A DNA stretch of 64,000 nucleotides from Anastrepha obliqua. Lineage: Eukaryota; Arthropoda; Insecta; Diptera; Tephritidae. The notes beneath the pieces were generated by a model. It had not been told where the DNA came from. It ran no database searches and was given only the letters and a program-made list of their open reading frames with translations. Where the stretch lies: the NCBI RefSeq assembly GCF_027943255.1, contig NC_072895.1, positions 70,930,001 through 70,994,000 on the forward strand. Direction: 5' to 3'. The translations under genes were made by a program, and so were the position numbers. This document shows positions 20,909-33,340 of this stretch, piece by piece. Positions within the stretch are counted from its first letter, which is position 1; every line of letters starts with the position of its first letter.

Positions 20909-22950
20909 TAACCGGCCTAGCAAAAGGTGAGGAAAAAGGTTTATAAGGTTTGAAGTACTTTAGAGCACTTTTGAGACAATCGAAAATGCTAAGTTTTATC
21001 ACACTCTGAAATAACACTATGGGTGTGCTATCAATAAAAGGATTGTCATCCCATCTCATTCAATACCTATGGATCTGTTGAATGTATTTATTTTACTACA
21101 TACAAATAAAATGAGATAAGCTGTTAATAAAAATGGATATCATCCATAGATAATGGATCAAGTTTTTACTGATGTGACATCAATGATGATTTTTCAGGTC
21201 AGGAATTGCGAGCTGAACTATCGCTTGGATAAATCGGAAATTTTTTCGTGTGAAGCCTGCAGATGCCACAGATCAAGGAATGAGACTCCTTCAAAATGTT
21301 CAAAAGCAAAGTATTCTGAGTAGTCGCATAATAAATGACAAAATATTAAAAAAAGGCCTCTAAGTCCATGAAAGCAGTATTTTAGATCTGTAGGTAGCAG
21401 TGTTTAATCACCGAAAATAATCGTAATAATGAATTTGCCATTCATTAAAATACATTATTTATAGCAGGTAATGCAATATTTTGGCGGTTTTTTTAATTCT
21501 GGGATGTGTTGTCGTCTCCCTGTTAGGTGGGTGTATAAATTCTAAGTAAATAGTAAAATAAAAATTGCACGTTTACTAAAATTTAAATTAATTTCTTGGC
21601 TTTTCTGAGAAATAAAGGGTTAAGTACCTTTCGCCAAAAACAACAGAGACAATTTTTGTCAAATAAGAGAATGAGACTTCGCCAAAAATAGTTCAAAATA
21701 CACGGTTTTCTGAAATAACTTTTAAAAATATAGTCACGAGCATAAAGCGTTCAATAAATTTTCATCTAAAATTTGAACCCTGGAAAAATTTCTGGGTAGG
21801 CATTAACATGGCTAATAAAATTTTAATAAACGAAGTGCGAGCATTAGGTGGTTAATTTTCCAGCCTTAAAATAAAATTTTGACGGCCTTTGCGCTTTATC
21901 TTATGCAAAAATGTATTTCTTCCGGAAGAAAAGGCACAAGACCATTTGCACATAAATATTTAAAAAATTCAACGCATTGTTGTATGAAAAAAGCTCAACA
22001 GCTGCCACCAGATAAATCTTTCGAATTGCCTTCGGTTCTTACTCCATGTGAGATTAAAACAGAAATTCCATCCGCCATCACCATAACCTTCTAAAAATGT
22101 ATATAAAATAATTAAAATGTAGCGTGTGCTATTTCTCAATTACATTCAGCACTTTTTAATTCGCCCACAAGATAAACGCAGCACACGTGAATTATTCCAC
22201 GCATGTGACCTCTCTCTTTGACGATGAAACACAACCGCAGCAGGTATGCGCTCCATTTCCGTAACACAATTCCGATGTACATGTAGATTTATATGCTTGT
22301 GTTTATATGAATGTGGATAATATATATAATATTTATGTCAAATTTTATAAAACAGTACCTGCTCAAAGAATTATGGCTGGTAAAACTTTTTTATGAAATT
22401 TACGCTTATGAAATTCAGCTAAGATCATGAAAAAAATATTTATAGGTGTATATCCCTCCCAACTGCATAGATACTAAAAGAATTCAATACCGCTTATATT
22501 ATTCCAGTAGTCAAACACCCTCAAGAAGTCATGATTTTCAGGGAAACACTTGGTTCACAACACTTTTTCGCAGAACAATTTTTGTAATCACCTGTATACA
22601 TACTTACATTATAAACTGTACATTTCTCTAGCGTTTACAATTTGCGCAACTTTTCATTTCGCAAGTGCCCGCTTCATTTGTTACCAAGACCCGGAATGAA
22701 AAGACTTTATTCAATATTGATCCTTTTAATAATGACCTGGCTGTTTAGACACGACTATCAGGCGATTTACTTTTCTTCATGTTTCTGTAAGTCTTTGATG
22801 AATTTTGATAGCTTTTCGGGGGATCTAGAGGGTAGCTGATCAATTCACAATACATCCACCCCCAGAAATGTGCCTCCTTATTCTTTCGATTACCGGAAAA
22901 AAGAGCTAATTGTTATCCTCCTGTACACATGTACTTATAATAGGCCCTCT
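20909..22950. other. No gene confidently seen
   Basis: Holds one unrecognised plus-strand frame at 21879-22094 (71 codons, Lys/Ser-rich, no domain seen). It has no repeat context or splice pattern strong enough to call it a gene. Confidence 0.5.
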
Positions 22951-23032
22951 TACCCTTTTTGGTCATTCGGCGTAGTCTTGATGTTGTTTTAATGGTAGTC
23001 ACGCACCATCCCATTCGGCTACGCCGGCCGCC
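22951..23032 (-). mobile_element. tRNA-derived SINE copy 3, internally deleted
   Basis: Only the 3' part (TACCCTTTTTGG…GTCTTGATGTTGTT) and the head (AATGGTAGTCACGCACC, CCCATTCGGCTACG) remain, joined directly at ~22990. About 200 bp of SINE body, including the B box, is missing. Confidence 0.75.
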
Positions 23033-24180
23033 TATCATTATTATCCTCTTACAGCTAGGAAACACACATATACGATGGTCAACTAGTAGTCATATGTGAT
23101 CCTAGGAAACAATTCATGCAAAAATCGAAGCTTATTTCTATGGCTATTGCCCTGTTGTAGTCTTTCAAGAAGCACTTAGTTGATGCACCGGTGTTTAGTC
23201 TGCACTAACGGTATTTTTATATTTATAATTTTCAGCAAAATTAAGCATTTTAGCGCATAAAGAATTAGAATTTATTTAACATCAGAAGAACTGTACATTT
23301 AATTAAAATAGAGGTCTTCGAATCAATGAATGTGCGCTTTAGCGTATAAAAAATAAGAAATGCCATTTAGGGTTAGAAACTGTTTTGAAAGGTCTTAAAA
23401 ATAAATAAAACAAAACCTCTTTAAAGTACTTTACTCTCGTAGCTTGTTCCAAGTCGAAGTTGGGGTTTGGAAATTTTCTTAGCTTTCTTAATTCATTGGA
23501 CGAATACTGTCACAGTACTCACTTGCTTACATGTGCACATACTTACACGCATATCTACATAATTCGCTTTGTTCGCCCACTGAAATGAGGGCCCCAGCAG
23601 ACTTGGTCTCATAAGCACAATTGAGAGGATAGGATTTCTGGCTGGTTAACTCAATTGTTTTGATTGCAGCGAGTATGCAAACTGACATGTACACATAGAA
23701 ATATGAACATGACAGAAGCAAGCATGTACCTTCACAAGTAATAGCCATCAATTGCCAGTACTAGCAGATTACTTGATAACGCAGAGAAGATTTCTAGTGA
23801 TACATTTTGTAGTGACTTTCCAGATACAAATGCAAAATAAATAAGTCCATTTGCGCTTTAGAGGGAAGTTCATGCAGTATTTCTTACAGATTATGAAAAC
23901 AGATTAGTTCCAAACTATTCAGTTAATATAAAATAAATCTATAATCTACTTATTTCGCTTTAAAATAGACAGTGTAACATTTCTCATAGCTTACAAAGAA
24001 ATTTTAGAGAATACTTAGAGACTAGTTAAATAATTCATTTAGTAAGACTTTCAAGTAGTAATTTGTAGAAAAAATCTACGCCAATATGAACTGAAAGAAC
24101 CAAGAGTTGTCCTTGATAGGGTTTTCTACGCTGAATAGCGAATCGGATCCAAATGTGGATTTAATGTGTTTTTCTAAGCT
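23033..24180. other. No gene seen; AT-rich
   Basis: No motif or repeat recognised. Confidence 0.55.
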
Positions 24181-24421
24181 TCATAAAGAATCAGAGCGAA
24201 TGGGTCTAGTGGTGAATGAGCACAAAACGAAGTACCTCCTCTCATCAGACAAATAATAAGCGTACTCGCATATTGCCATCCACGTCACTGTTAACAGTTA
24301 TGATTTTGATGTTTGTTGTCGTTTACTTAAAAACTAGCATTAACACCGGTAATAATATCAACATTAAAACCCAAATCAGACCCTCTCTTGCTAACAAGTG
24401 CTACTTTGGACTATGTAGGAA
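24181..24421 (+). mobile_element. RTE-like retrotransposon fragment (after YADD)
   Basis: Encodes ESERMGLVVNEHKTKYLLSS and, in other frames, the following residues, matching 43765-44000 of the copy at 43301-44515 (NEWVW…MGLVMNEDKTKYLLSS). Broken by stops and frameshifts. SINE copy 4 begins 14 bp after its end. Confidence 0.75.
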
Positions 24422-24434
24422 ATATATATTTATA

Positions 24435-24720
24435 TAATTGGCGCGTACACCTTTTTTGGGTATTTGGAAGAGCTCCTTCTCCTATTTGTGGTGTGCGTCT
24501 TGATGTTGTTCCACAAGTTTCAAGCCGACTCTGAATGGCAGATATTTTTATGAGAAGCTTTTTCATGGCAGAAATACACTCGGAGGTTTGCCATTGCTTG
24601 CCGAGGGGCGACCGCTATTAGAAAAATGTTTTTCCTAATTTTGGTGTTTCACCGAACCAAAGTTCTCTCTGTAAATTCCGAATGGTAATCACGCACCAAC
24701 CCATTCGGCTATGGCGGCTA
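24435..24720 (-). mobile_element. tRNA-derived SINE copy 4, nearly full length
   Basis: Runs from the tail AATTGGCGCGTACACC to the head CCCATTCGGCTATGGCGGC. ATTTATA occurs on both sides (24428-24434, 24721-24727) and may be the target duplication, though in AT-rich DNA this is weak. The B box is damaged (CACCGAACCAAAG). Confidence 0.87.
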
Positions 24721-24804
24721 ATTTATACATAATTAATAATTACGTTTTATTTGCTAGATGTAAATAGTCACTATGGAAATTTTTATTATTTATATATACC
24801 GTAC

Positions 24805-25072
24805 GTGCAGAAGCTGTGGGGATCCTACAGAGAAAGAGACTGTTGAACATTTTCTCTGCAAATGTCCGGCTCTGGCGGCTAGGCGAAGAAATTCTCCAGC
24901 CTAGATTCCTTTTCTCTCCTCCACTACATCAACATCACTGGATGGTTGTAGACGGTTTTCTCTTCCCTAAATTTTTTCGCAGGTAGTGGTCCACATTATG
25001 TTATCAAAACGCACGTAAGTGCTACTTGAAGTGAGCCTGGGGCGCTCTTGCCATTTTACCTACCTACCTATT
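24805..25072 (+). mobile_element. LOA-like retrotransposon 3' end, family with (TACC)n tail
   Basis: Encodes the C-terminal zinc-binding block CRSCGDPTEKETVEHFLCKC and ends in TTACCTACCTACCTA. Same family as 42205-42600 but lacks about 40 bp after GCTAGGCG. 5'-truncated. Confidence 0.8.
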
Positions 25073-25259
25073 CCGATTATACCTAAATAAATAAGAAAAT
25101 GTTGTATTAACCTTGCACAGGATTGTTTCTTTTAGATTCAAATAACCCAGCTCCTTTCCAAAATATAAATCAATATTCAATAATCAACATACAAATTCGC
25201 TCAAAATCAACTAGAAATTTTAAATTTAGTGTTACTAATTTTTAGATTCCTGAAATATT

Positions 25260-26215
25260 TCTGAAAGATTGGAGGAGTATATGTATGTACACCAGAGGCT
25301 CATTCTAAAAATGAGCCCGGCAAACACTGTTTTCATATTTTCACGGATGTGTCCAGGACTGAGCACGGTTCCGGCTTTGGTATCTACGTCGGATGCAGTG
25401 GCACAAAATACACTTTGCGATTGGAATGCACACATCTTTGTTTCAAGCGAAGGTGTACGCTCTTCAAGAAGCGATGAACTTTGTTGTGGAAAGCAGATGG
25501 AGAGGCAACTCTGTATACGCCTGCAGCGACAGCAAACCTGCGCTCATAGCTTTAGACAGCCTTTCAACCACATCAGAGGTTGTTGAGTCTTGTAAGTCCT
25601 GGTTAAACTATGTCAGTATACATAATATCATGATGCTAGCATGGGTCCCGGGATACGTGGGTATCGTGGGTAACGTCATCTCTGACTATATAGCTCGGAT
25701 GAGCTCTGATACCAACTTCCTTGGCCCGGAGCCCCTTCTGCCACTCTCTTCTGCAGCCATCGAAGCTACGGTTAACAAACGGGTTACTTTAATCCAAAAG
25801 CGAGGCTAAGAGAGGCTGCAGATGGACAAAATTAATAATGTCCGACCGACTGTCGCAGATCCTCCTGACCATAAGCAGAAGGGACTGTAGACGAGCCACT
25901 TTCTATAGGCGAAGCACATGGAAAAGGTAGGCATCTCAGACAATGCACTCTGCTCAGCATGTGGAGAGGAAGATGAAACGGTGGACCACTTTCTATGCGT
26001 CTGCCCGGCGTTCGCTCGAATCAGGCTTGAGGTCTTTGGCACTGATACCAAAGATCTACTCAGATTACTTCAGCAATGTATGACGCTACTAAATTAGCTG
26101 AAACAGCCAGGCTAGCGCCAGGTTAGTTCACTTCAAAAGGCCTCAATTGCTTCAACAGTTGCCTTGATTATAAGTATTTAGTTAGCGCTACAATACACGG
26201 CTTACTGTTGGTCAT
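25260..26215 (+). mobile_element. Non-LTR retrotransposon fragment (RNase H and C-terminus)
   Basis: From ~25393 a frame reads FQAKVYALQEAM, YACSDSKPALIALDSL and WVPGYVGIVGNVISDYIARM, the Glu, Asp and PGH-type blocks of an RNase H domain (His replaced by Tyr in PGY). A second frame at ~25915-26050 reads CSACGEEDETVDHFLCVCPAF, the C-terminal zinc-binding block. Start of RNase H (FTDVSRTEHGSGFGIYV, ~25337) is in yet another frame with the Asp kept and Gly lost. LOA/I-type organisation. Degenerate. Confidence 0.75.
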
Positions 26216-26685
26216 CGAAGGATCTTAATGGTAGAATATGCATGTTTTCAAATAACTTATCTTTGAAAGGAATACAACTTGTTTTCTTTAATTAAAAGCG
26301 AAATCAAAGTATTTCAGATCAAATATATTTTATATATTCCAATGGTAAAATATATTTTACAGGACATTTTTATTGAAAAAACGCCATGCCTTGAAGGGTT
26401 AGAAAATAAAATTTTATTGCATGGTGTAATTTGTTTGTAATTTAAAATTTAAGAATATTTGAACTGTTTTTTTATAAATACTTATTGTCTTTTGCAGGAA
26501 ATATTGGCAAATATTGATGTTAAATTTAGGCTCAAATGAAAAGGTAAGTGAAGAAATTTTGTATATCCATAGTGTTTTTTCAGTGTAGTAGCTTTTTCTT
26601 CAATAATTTAATACATTTTCGATTGTCTCAAGCGATATAAATTCTCTCACATGAGCTTCTATCTCATCTTTTGGTAGGCCTGTTG

Positions 26686-26999
26686 GGCAGCTGCCGTAGC
26701 CGAATGGATTGGTGCGTAACTACCATTCGTAGTTCGGAGAGAACGTAGGTTCGAATCTCGGTGAAATACCAAAATTAAGAAAAACATTTTTCAATAGCGG
26801 TCGCCCCCCGGCAATGGCAAACCTCCGGGTGTATTTCTGCCATGAAAAAGCTCCTCATAAAAGTATCTGCCGTTCGGAGTCGGCTTAAAACTATAGGTCC
26901 CTCCATTTGTGGAACAATATCAAGACGCGCGCCACAAATAGGAGAAGGAGCCCTCAAAGAGGGTATACACGCCAATAATATATATATATACATATAAAG
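26686..26999 (+). mobile_element. tRNA-derived SINE copy 5, reference copy
   Basis: The most complete SINE here: ~300 bp with a tRNA-like head, a tRNA-unrelated body, and a tail CACGCCAATA followed by (TA)n. It encodes no protein and would depend on a LINE reverse transcriptase. The same family occurs at 5948, 20664, 22951, 24435, 36008 and 39744. The source tRNA is not certain; a Ser/Leu-type head is plausible. Confidence 0.9.
26695..26760 (+). promoter_or_regulatory. SINE internal RNA polymerase III promoter (A and B boxes)
   Basis: A-box-like GTAGCCGAATGG at 26695-26706 and B-box GGTTCGAATCTCG at 26748-26760, close to the GGTTCGANNCC consensus and with tRNA-like spacing. Confidence 0.75.
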
Positions 27000-28584
27000 C
27001 AAAAATTTAGACAGTCTCACTATTATGATTTTAACCCATTTCTCAAATTAAAGATTACCGCTAATTTTATTTCATTAATCTTCTTATTGTTAGATATCAG
27101 TTGAAAAAATTTCATACTCCCGACATACTTTAAAGTATTTATTCGCGCTTTTCCCGCACTGCAGCTAAAATTTCTTTCAAAATAACTCCCATTAAGTTAC
27201 CAACTACTTTCTCCTGTCCATCAGTCAATTTATATCCATTTTTAAGGGAATTTCACTCATAGAAATTCGATTAATGTTTCATTTGTCAATGTCGACAGGG
27301 CACTCTGGCCCGAGTAGTTAGTTGGCTGTGTTGCTGCGCAATAAAATGCCTGCCAACCCATACAGTCCATGTTATTTTCTGGTTGCCAATCGGAATTGCT
27401 GTTCGTGGAATTTGATTGTCATCATTGCTGCCATGTAACTGTCGCGCTGCTGTCTTGTCGCTTAAGCAAGTAAGAGTACGGTGGCTTGGCTGTAACGGCT
27501 GTAATTTTGCTGGGACTTACGCAAGCTATTACACTTATATTATATGTATATATATTATGCAGGTATATGAGGCGGATATGTAGCTTAAATTGGAGCTGTT
27601 TGTATTGCACTAAAATAAATTCCAATGTTCAGCTCGTGCATTGTGCACATGAAGTAGAAGATGATGCAGCTATGGGACGCTTCTTGTTGACAATCTTTAC
27701 AGTCTCTTCCCACCTCTTGACCAATGTTCTTGTTGACATGAAAAATCGCTTGGTCAGATGTTGAAGGAGTTGTTGAGTCAGTTTATGGTTTGACAGGGAG
27801 GGGATAAGGTGGTAATCGGTCGGTGCAAAATCCCTAAAATACTTCAGATACTGAAAGATCTCCCATTTGATGCCTGGTTCTTCATTGAAAATTCAGGTAT
27901 AAGTTTTTAGAAACTCCTTTTTGCTTACTTTCAAATAAAAAGCTTCTGTAGCTACTAGATTTACTATCAGACTTAGGACTTCCTTTGTTTGATTTTATTT
28001 GGTTTTTAGACGAATCACTGCTAAATGGTCATGGTTATGACTTCATTCAAAATTTATATTTGTTTTTTTTTTTTCTTTTTTCTTGCTTTTGAAAATTTTT
28101 CTGGAGTCTTGTTAAAAACTCCGTACATAATTTTTTCAAAATAGTTTAGATTACTGTCGATTACTCCTTATTCCAAGCCTCTGAAAAAAGGGTTATATTA
28201 ATAATTTCATCTCAAATAAAAAGATCTCAAAGCGGCGCACACTGGAGTAACTGATATCCATTTTGGATTATTTCAAAAAATTAATTTCAAAGTATAAAGA
28301 GGTTTTAGCACCAAATAAAAGTAGATAAAATTCCATTATACGTCATCATAGGAACAAATATTTGCCCAAGCTGCTATGAAAAGCGTCACTTTTTTCCTTT
28401 TCATATGTGCAAGGTGGAAAACGTGATTTAGTATTCCATATTTCCTACTTACTTCCAAGTTTTTTGAAAATAATACATCAAATCTCCTTGTTTAGGTATT
28501 TAGCAATACGCAGTGATTTATTTTCTTCTATTATTTGTTATTTACTTCTATTTTGTTTCAATTTTATTTATTTTGATCGTAAAG
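27000..28584. other. No gene seen
   Basis: AT-rich with one more GC-balanced stretch at 27290-27500. Short frames only; none recognised. Confidence 0.55.
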
Positions 28585-29710
28585 TTAAAAGTAAGCGTAC
28601 TTCTAAGGTTGGGAGAGATGACTACATCAGCCCCAAAAGCTTCAGATCCATCGGCATGATCTCTTTCATGCTGAAAAGTCTCGAACAACTGGTGGAATTG
28701 TGAAGTCGCTGAAAGCTTACCCTCTGCATCCATTTCAGCATGCCTATAAAAGCGGGAAATCCTGTGAGTCGCCACTGCAAAACCTTGTTGCTATGGTAGA
28801 GCTGGCCATAGACAGGAGGCACTATGCTGTGGACATCTTCTTAGACATAGTGGGGCGTTTGATAATGCCACTTTTGATAGTATATCCAGCGCTGCTAGTA
28901 GGCACGGCGTAGACCGGGTGCTAGTGAATTGGATTTGTTCGATGCTGGCCCCAAGAATCGTCACAGTTCGAGCAGAAGAAGAACTGCTGGTGTCATCCGG
29001 TATTAATAGAGTTTGCCCCCAAGGCAGTGTGCTGTCTCCATTGCTCTGGCGCAGGGTGATCGATCCTCTACTCACCACCTTAAATGATGCCGTAGTTTAC
29101 ACACGAGCATATGCGGACGACGTTGCCTGTTTGCGAACGGGCCCTTCGCTTATGAACATCTGTAGAAAAGTGCAGAAAATTCTGGATATGATTGACACTT
29201 GGTGATATGCTAATGGGCTATTAGCAAATCCCACCAAAACTGATATAGTCTTCTTCACCAGAAGCTTAGCCTAAGCTAAAAAGAGTCACAATCCAGCTCT
29301 CCAAATAAATCAAATATTTTGGAGTAATCCTCGATAATAAACTCCTTTGGAAGTCACAAAGTTGAAACAAAGGCATTCAAACCACTGACAGCCTTCTGTA
29401 GTGCAAGGGTGTTTTTTGGGAAAACGTGGGGTCTTTATCGTATAGATCTACATGGCTGGATGAGCCGACTCTCTCTTCTGAGAGTCAGGAGGACCTCATC
29501 AAGGCTACAACGCACTGTGGCTATCTGTTGCATCGGAGTTTTTCCGACTACTTCAGGCCCGGCATTAGATGATCTGGTTGGAGTGCCACCAATTGATGCT
29601 TTCTTTCAAAGAGAGGGCTTAAAGGCAACCAGCCAACGAGATCTCTGACTCCTTAGCTAGGATGGGCTCTGAGGCCAACTTCCTTGGCCCCGCACAAATT
29701 CACTAACTAC
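28585..29710 (+). mobile_element. Non-LTR retrotransposon fragment (reverse transcriptase), degenerate
   Basis: Blocks in order across frames: KSFRSIGMISFMLKSLEQL (~28640), HAYKSGKSCESPLQNLVAM (~28740), DIFLDIVG (~28830, the catalytic-Asp block), VCPQGSVLSPLLW (~29010), AYADDVACL (~29107, the YADD box intact), then FFGKTWGL and a thumb region (~29410-29590). Near 29650 it jumps to DSLARMGSEANFLGP, matching the post-RNase H part of the copy at 25260-26215, so RNase H is deleted. Same LOA-like family. Several stops; dead. Confidence 0.8.
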
Positions 29711-29969
29711 GTACAATTAGCTGATGTTATATTTTTGTTAAAGCTCAGCTTACGCTTCACAACACTAATCTTTCCTACGTGACCAAGATCGAGCGACTTT
29801 ATGATGGGGCATGCGCAGTAACAACCATTGGGTTTGATTGCGCAAAGCATTTAAGTTAAAGTGGAAAATAAATATTGATATTCAAACCGAAGGTTTAACT
29901 GAAGTTTTTATCAAGTTATTAAGTTGTATAAGGATGACAACTAAAGTTTCCTCGTTCGGTCTTTGGTAG

Positions 29970-32270
29970 TACCATAAAAGGATAGGTTAGCTTAGGATGA
30001 AGCGGTTGTCCTGTGAGGCACACTCAGGCTCATAGCCTATTGTGATGCCGCGTGGGGAGATTGCCCCTATCTCTCTTAAAACCAGTATGTGCTTTTCAAA
30101 AATTTTAAAATATCTCTGATTTTTGTAGAACTGAGATCTTTCAACTCATCAAAAAATTGTTCACCCAGAACAGTAAAGCTGCGCCTGGATAGAGCAGGAC
30201 AGTGGCACAGTAGGTGCGAGATTGTCTCCTCCTCGTCCTCATCTAGGCAACTTCTGCAGAAGTAATGTGTTTGCACACCCATCCTTTCGGCGTGTCTACC
30301 TATTAGGCAGTGCCCCGTTATGACTGAGATTAATGTGCTAAGATTGTGTTTATTTTGGCTTAGCAGAGATTCTTAGAGTCGGCCACAGTTGACGGACGAT
30401 TTTGCAGGTGGCTTCATTGCGCCATCTTTCGTTTGCTTTCTTTACGATTTTTTCAAGGATGAGTAGCTTACATGTTTGTAAGGGTATCCCTATGTCATTA
30501 TCTATGTACTCATCAGGCAATTTAGTGCCGAGTTTCGCTAGTTCATCGGCTCTACAGTTATCCTCAATGTCTTGATGGCCAGGAACCCATGTTACCTTTA
30601 GGTGAAATGACTCAGCCATCTCGTTAAGAGATGTGCGGCATTTCATGGCTACTTTGGAGGATGTCGGCTGTTTTGTGAGGGATTTTATCACCGCTTGGCC
30701 ATCAGTGAAAATGTAGATATCATTTCCGGATATCGCATCACACTGTATCAGCGTCGCGACTTTTATTATTGCCATCAGTTCAGCCTCAAAGATACTACAT
30801 TAGTCGGGGAGCCGAAATCTGAATGAGATCTCCCCTTGAGGGTAGGAGGGTCGTAAACGATGTAACGGCAAGTATAGGCGGTAGGGCATAGTCCACCAGT
30901 CTACTTATTTAGAATGTTCAGCCTTATTGCCGCACTGCGTGCGTTATATATTGCCAGCAGATTTACCGGAAGGAAGTTTAGTGTCGCATATAATGCTTTC
31001 GATGGTGTGGTTGACATGGCGCCGGTTATCAGAACAGATGCTAGTCTTTCAACCTTGTCCAGCTTTTTGATGTTCACACCCTTCTGAAGGCCATCCCACC
31101 ATATTACAATAGCATAGTAGATAATTGGCCTAACCACTGCTGTGTAGAGCCAATGTATCATTCCGGGTTCCAATCCCCATTTCTTGCCAATAAGCCTTCC
31201 GCAGGAGTACATTGCGGTCATAGCTTTGCGTGCTCTGTCTGCGACTGTGAGCCACCAATTTAGCTTCCTATCTAGTACAAGTCCTATATACATATTTTGC
31301 CCTTTCTGTTACTCTAAGTGGTTTCCCTCCTAGGAATATTTGTTGAAGTGCAGTCCTCGACTTTTACATCAAAGTGATAATCTGTTGAGAGTTCTTTGTT
31401 GGAGATCACATAATGTTGGAAGGTGTTTCCCCGAGATTGCTATTACAATATCATCGGCATATGATATTATTTTACCTCCCATTTTTTCAAGTTCTTGTAG
31501 AAGATTATTAACAGTTAGGTTCCACAGAAGTGGAGATATTACCCCACCTTGGGGTGTACCCCTGATTGGGAACTTTTTAATGGATGCGTCACCCAAATTT
31601 GTGCTTTACGATCGCCCAGTTAGCATTCGTTCTATAAACGAGACTAGTGCACTGCTTACTCCCATTTCCGTTAGCGAAGTGGTAATTGCTTCCGGATATA
31701 TATTATTGAAGGCACCCTCGATATCTAGAAAGGCAGCGAGGGTATATTCTTTGTAGTGAGGTGATTTCTCGACTGTGTGAGCAAGCTCATGGAGCGCTGT
31801 TTCCACTGATTTGCCTTTGCTGTATGCATGTTGGAAGGTGATAGTCTGCCGCTAATCCTTCCTTTGATATGCACATCTAGCAACCGCTCTAAAGATTTTA
31901 ACAAAAAGGATGATAGGCTGATTGGCCTGAAGTCCTTCGGTTTCGTATGTGTGGTTTTCCCTTCTTTGGGAATGAATACCACTTTTACTTCTGCCCATTT
32001 CTTGGGGATGTAGTTAAGACGTATCGCTGCCTCAAAAACTAAGGCGAGTGTAGGTGCACTCATATCTTTTGTGTGTTGCAAATCAGCGGGGATGATTCCA
32101 TCAGGTCCCGGTGATTTGTAAGGTTTGAAGCTACCAATGGCAGATTTTATGTTATCTTCGTTATATAATCTATTGGGGGATTCTCGTAGTGAGCAATAGG
32201 GTGGGTTCTACTGTCTTCGTTGCAGAGACAACCTGGAAAGTGCGTCTGCTTTAGTAATTCTGGTATCATA
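29970..32270 (-). mobile_element. LOA-like retrotransposon, 5'-truncated and degenerate
   Basis: Minus-strand blocks in order: KPYKSPGPDGIIPADL (~32120), WAEVKVVFIPKEGK and FRPISLSSFLLKSLERLL (31870-32000), TLAAFLDIEGAFNN (~31735), RGTPQGGVISPLLW (~31545), ISYADDIVIAI (~31450), YIGLVLDRKLNW (~31285), RNase H parts ending TWVPGHQDIEDN and ADELAKLG (~30560), then CRSCLDEDEEETISHLLCHC (~30225) and stop at 30076. The first RNase H Asp region is damaged by a frameshift. A TAACC-like tail follows at ~29975-29985. Related to, but distinct from, the LOA at 13123-18620. Confidence 0.85.
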
Positions 32271-33340
32271 AAAACAATATTAAAAAATTCCGACTAAAAT
32301 ATTTTCGGACTTGCATTTTTTTTACTTCAGTTGGAGCTATTTATACAAATTCATCCAAATAATGTAAATTCAATGTACGTGTGAATTGTTGTACAGTTTC
32401 AGGGTCGATTACCTCACTGAAGGTCGGTTAGTTGATTGGTGCTAATTGCCAATTACCGCAATGCGTTTAAACTTCATATTTTACACACCTTCAACATCCC
32501 TGAATGAATTATCAAAAGCAAAACTTCTCTTCCTCAGAGAATAAGATATTCAAATTCACTTAACGCAAACATTTTCGCTTAATAATTCAAAGTAAATTAT
32601 TGGCGAATTCATTTCAATCAAGTTGAAATAGGTATGTCACGCATTCACTCAGCAAATTAACCAGAAAAGTAAGCATTTTTCCATACCAATATGCAAATAT
32701 CAGTGAATAAGAATTGTAAAGAACGAAAGCGCACATATGGTTGGGATTCTGTTACGGTAGAGGTGGCTTGATTGAAGCTAACCGTCCCGATGAAAATTAC
32801 TTGAATTGAATATACATACATTCACACACAGGAACAAGCCAAAAGGTTGCCTACACATACGAATTAGAGTTTGCCGAAATTTCACTAAAAAGTTTGGATA
32901 TTTGTGCGTTTATACATATCATTTTTCAGCTAAAGCACGCCCACATATTTTCAAAGGACTGGGCGAAATGTCACATAAGTACCCGCATAAGTGTATATAC
33001 ATACATGCATACATATATACATCAATACACTCAAATTTGGTTGATGTGCCTAATGCGTATGTAAAACAATCGAAATTCCTCTCTTATTATATTAAAATTC
33101 TTCTCATTCTAAGTGAGGTAAGTTATTTCGCCGAAAGGATTTGTGTTTGGCTATTCTGTAGTTGGTACTGGGTGCCATACATGCTGTATATAGGCATTAA
33201 ATAAAAAATTATAGGAAAAGTTTGCTTTTGATTTATTTCTGCTATGCAAAAGTTATGAGCTGCTTGAGTCGATAATATAGTAAATAAATAATAAATAATA
33301 TTATATTTAGTCGGAAATTTTGAAATTTTTACTATCTTTC
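32271..33340. other. No gene seen; AT-rich
   Basis: Typical non-coding sequence. The long frame at 32806-33204 is in simple TACATA/CACACA-rich DNA and has no recognisable domain. Confidence 0.55.

Noticed and set aside
21879..22094. 71-codon plus-strand frame
   Set aside because: No recognisable domain, no start context or splice sites; length is within chance.
26748..26760. A true tRNA gene
   Set aside because: A and B boxes are present but no cloverleaf closes and the unit is repeated seven times with a common non-tRNA body, so it is a SINE.
32806..33204. 132-codon plus-strand frame
   Set aside because: Lies in TACATA/CACACA-rich simple sequence; composition explains the open frame.
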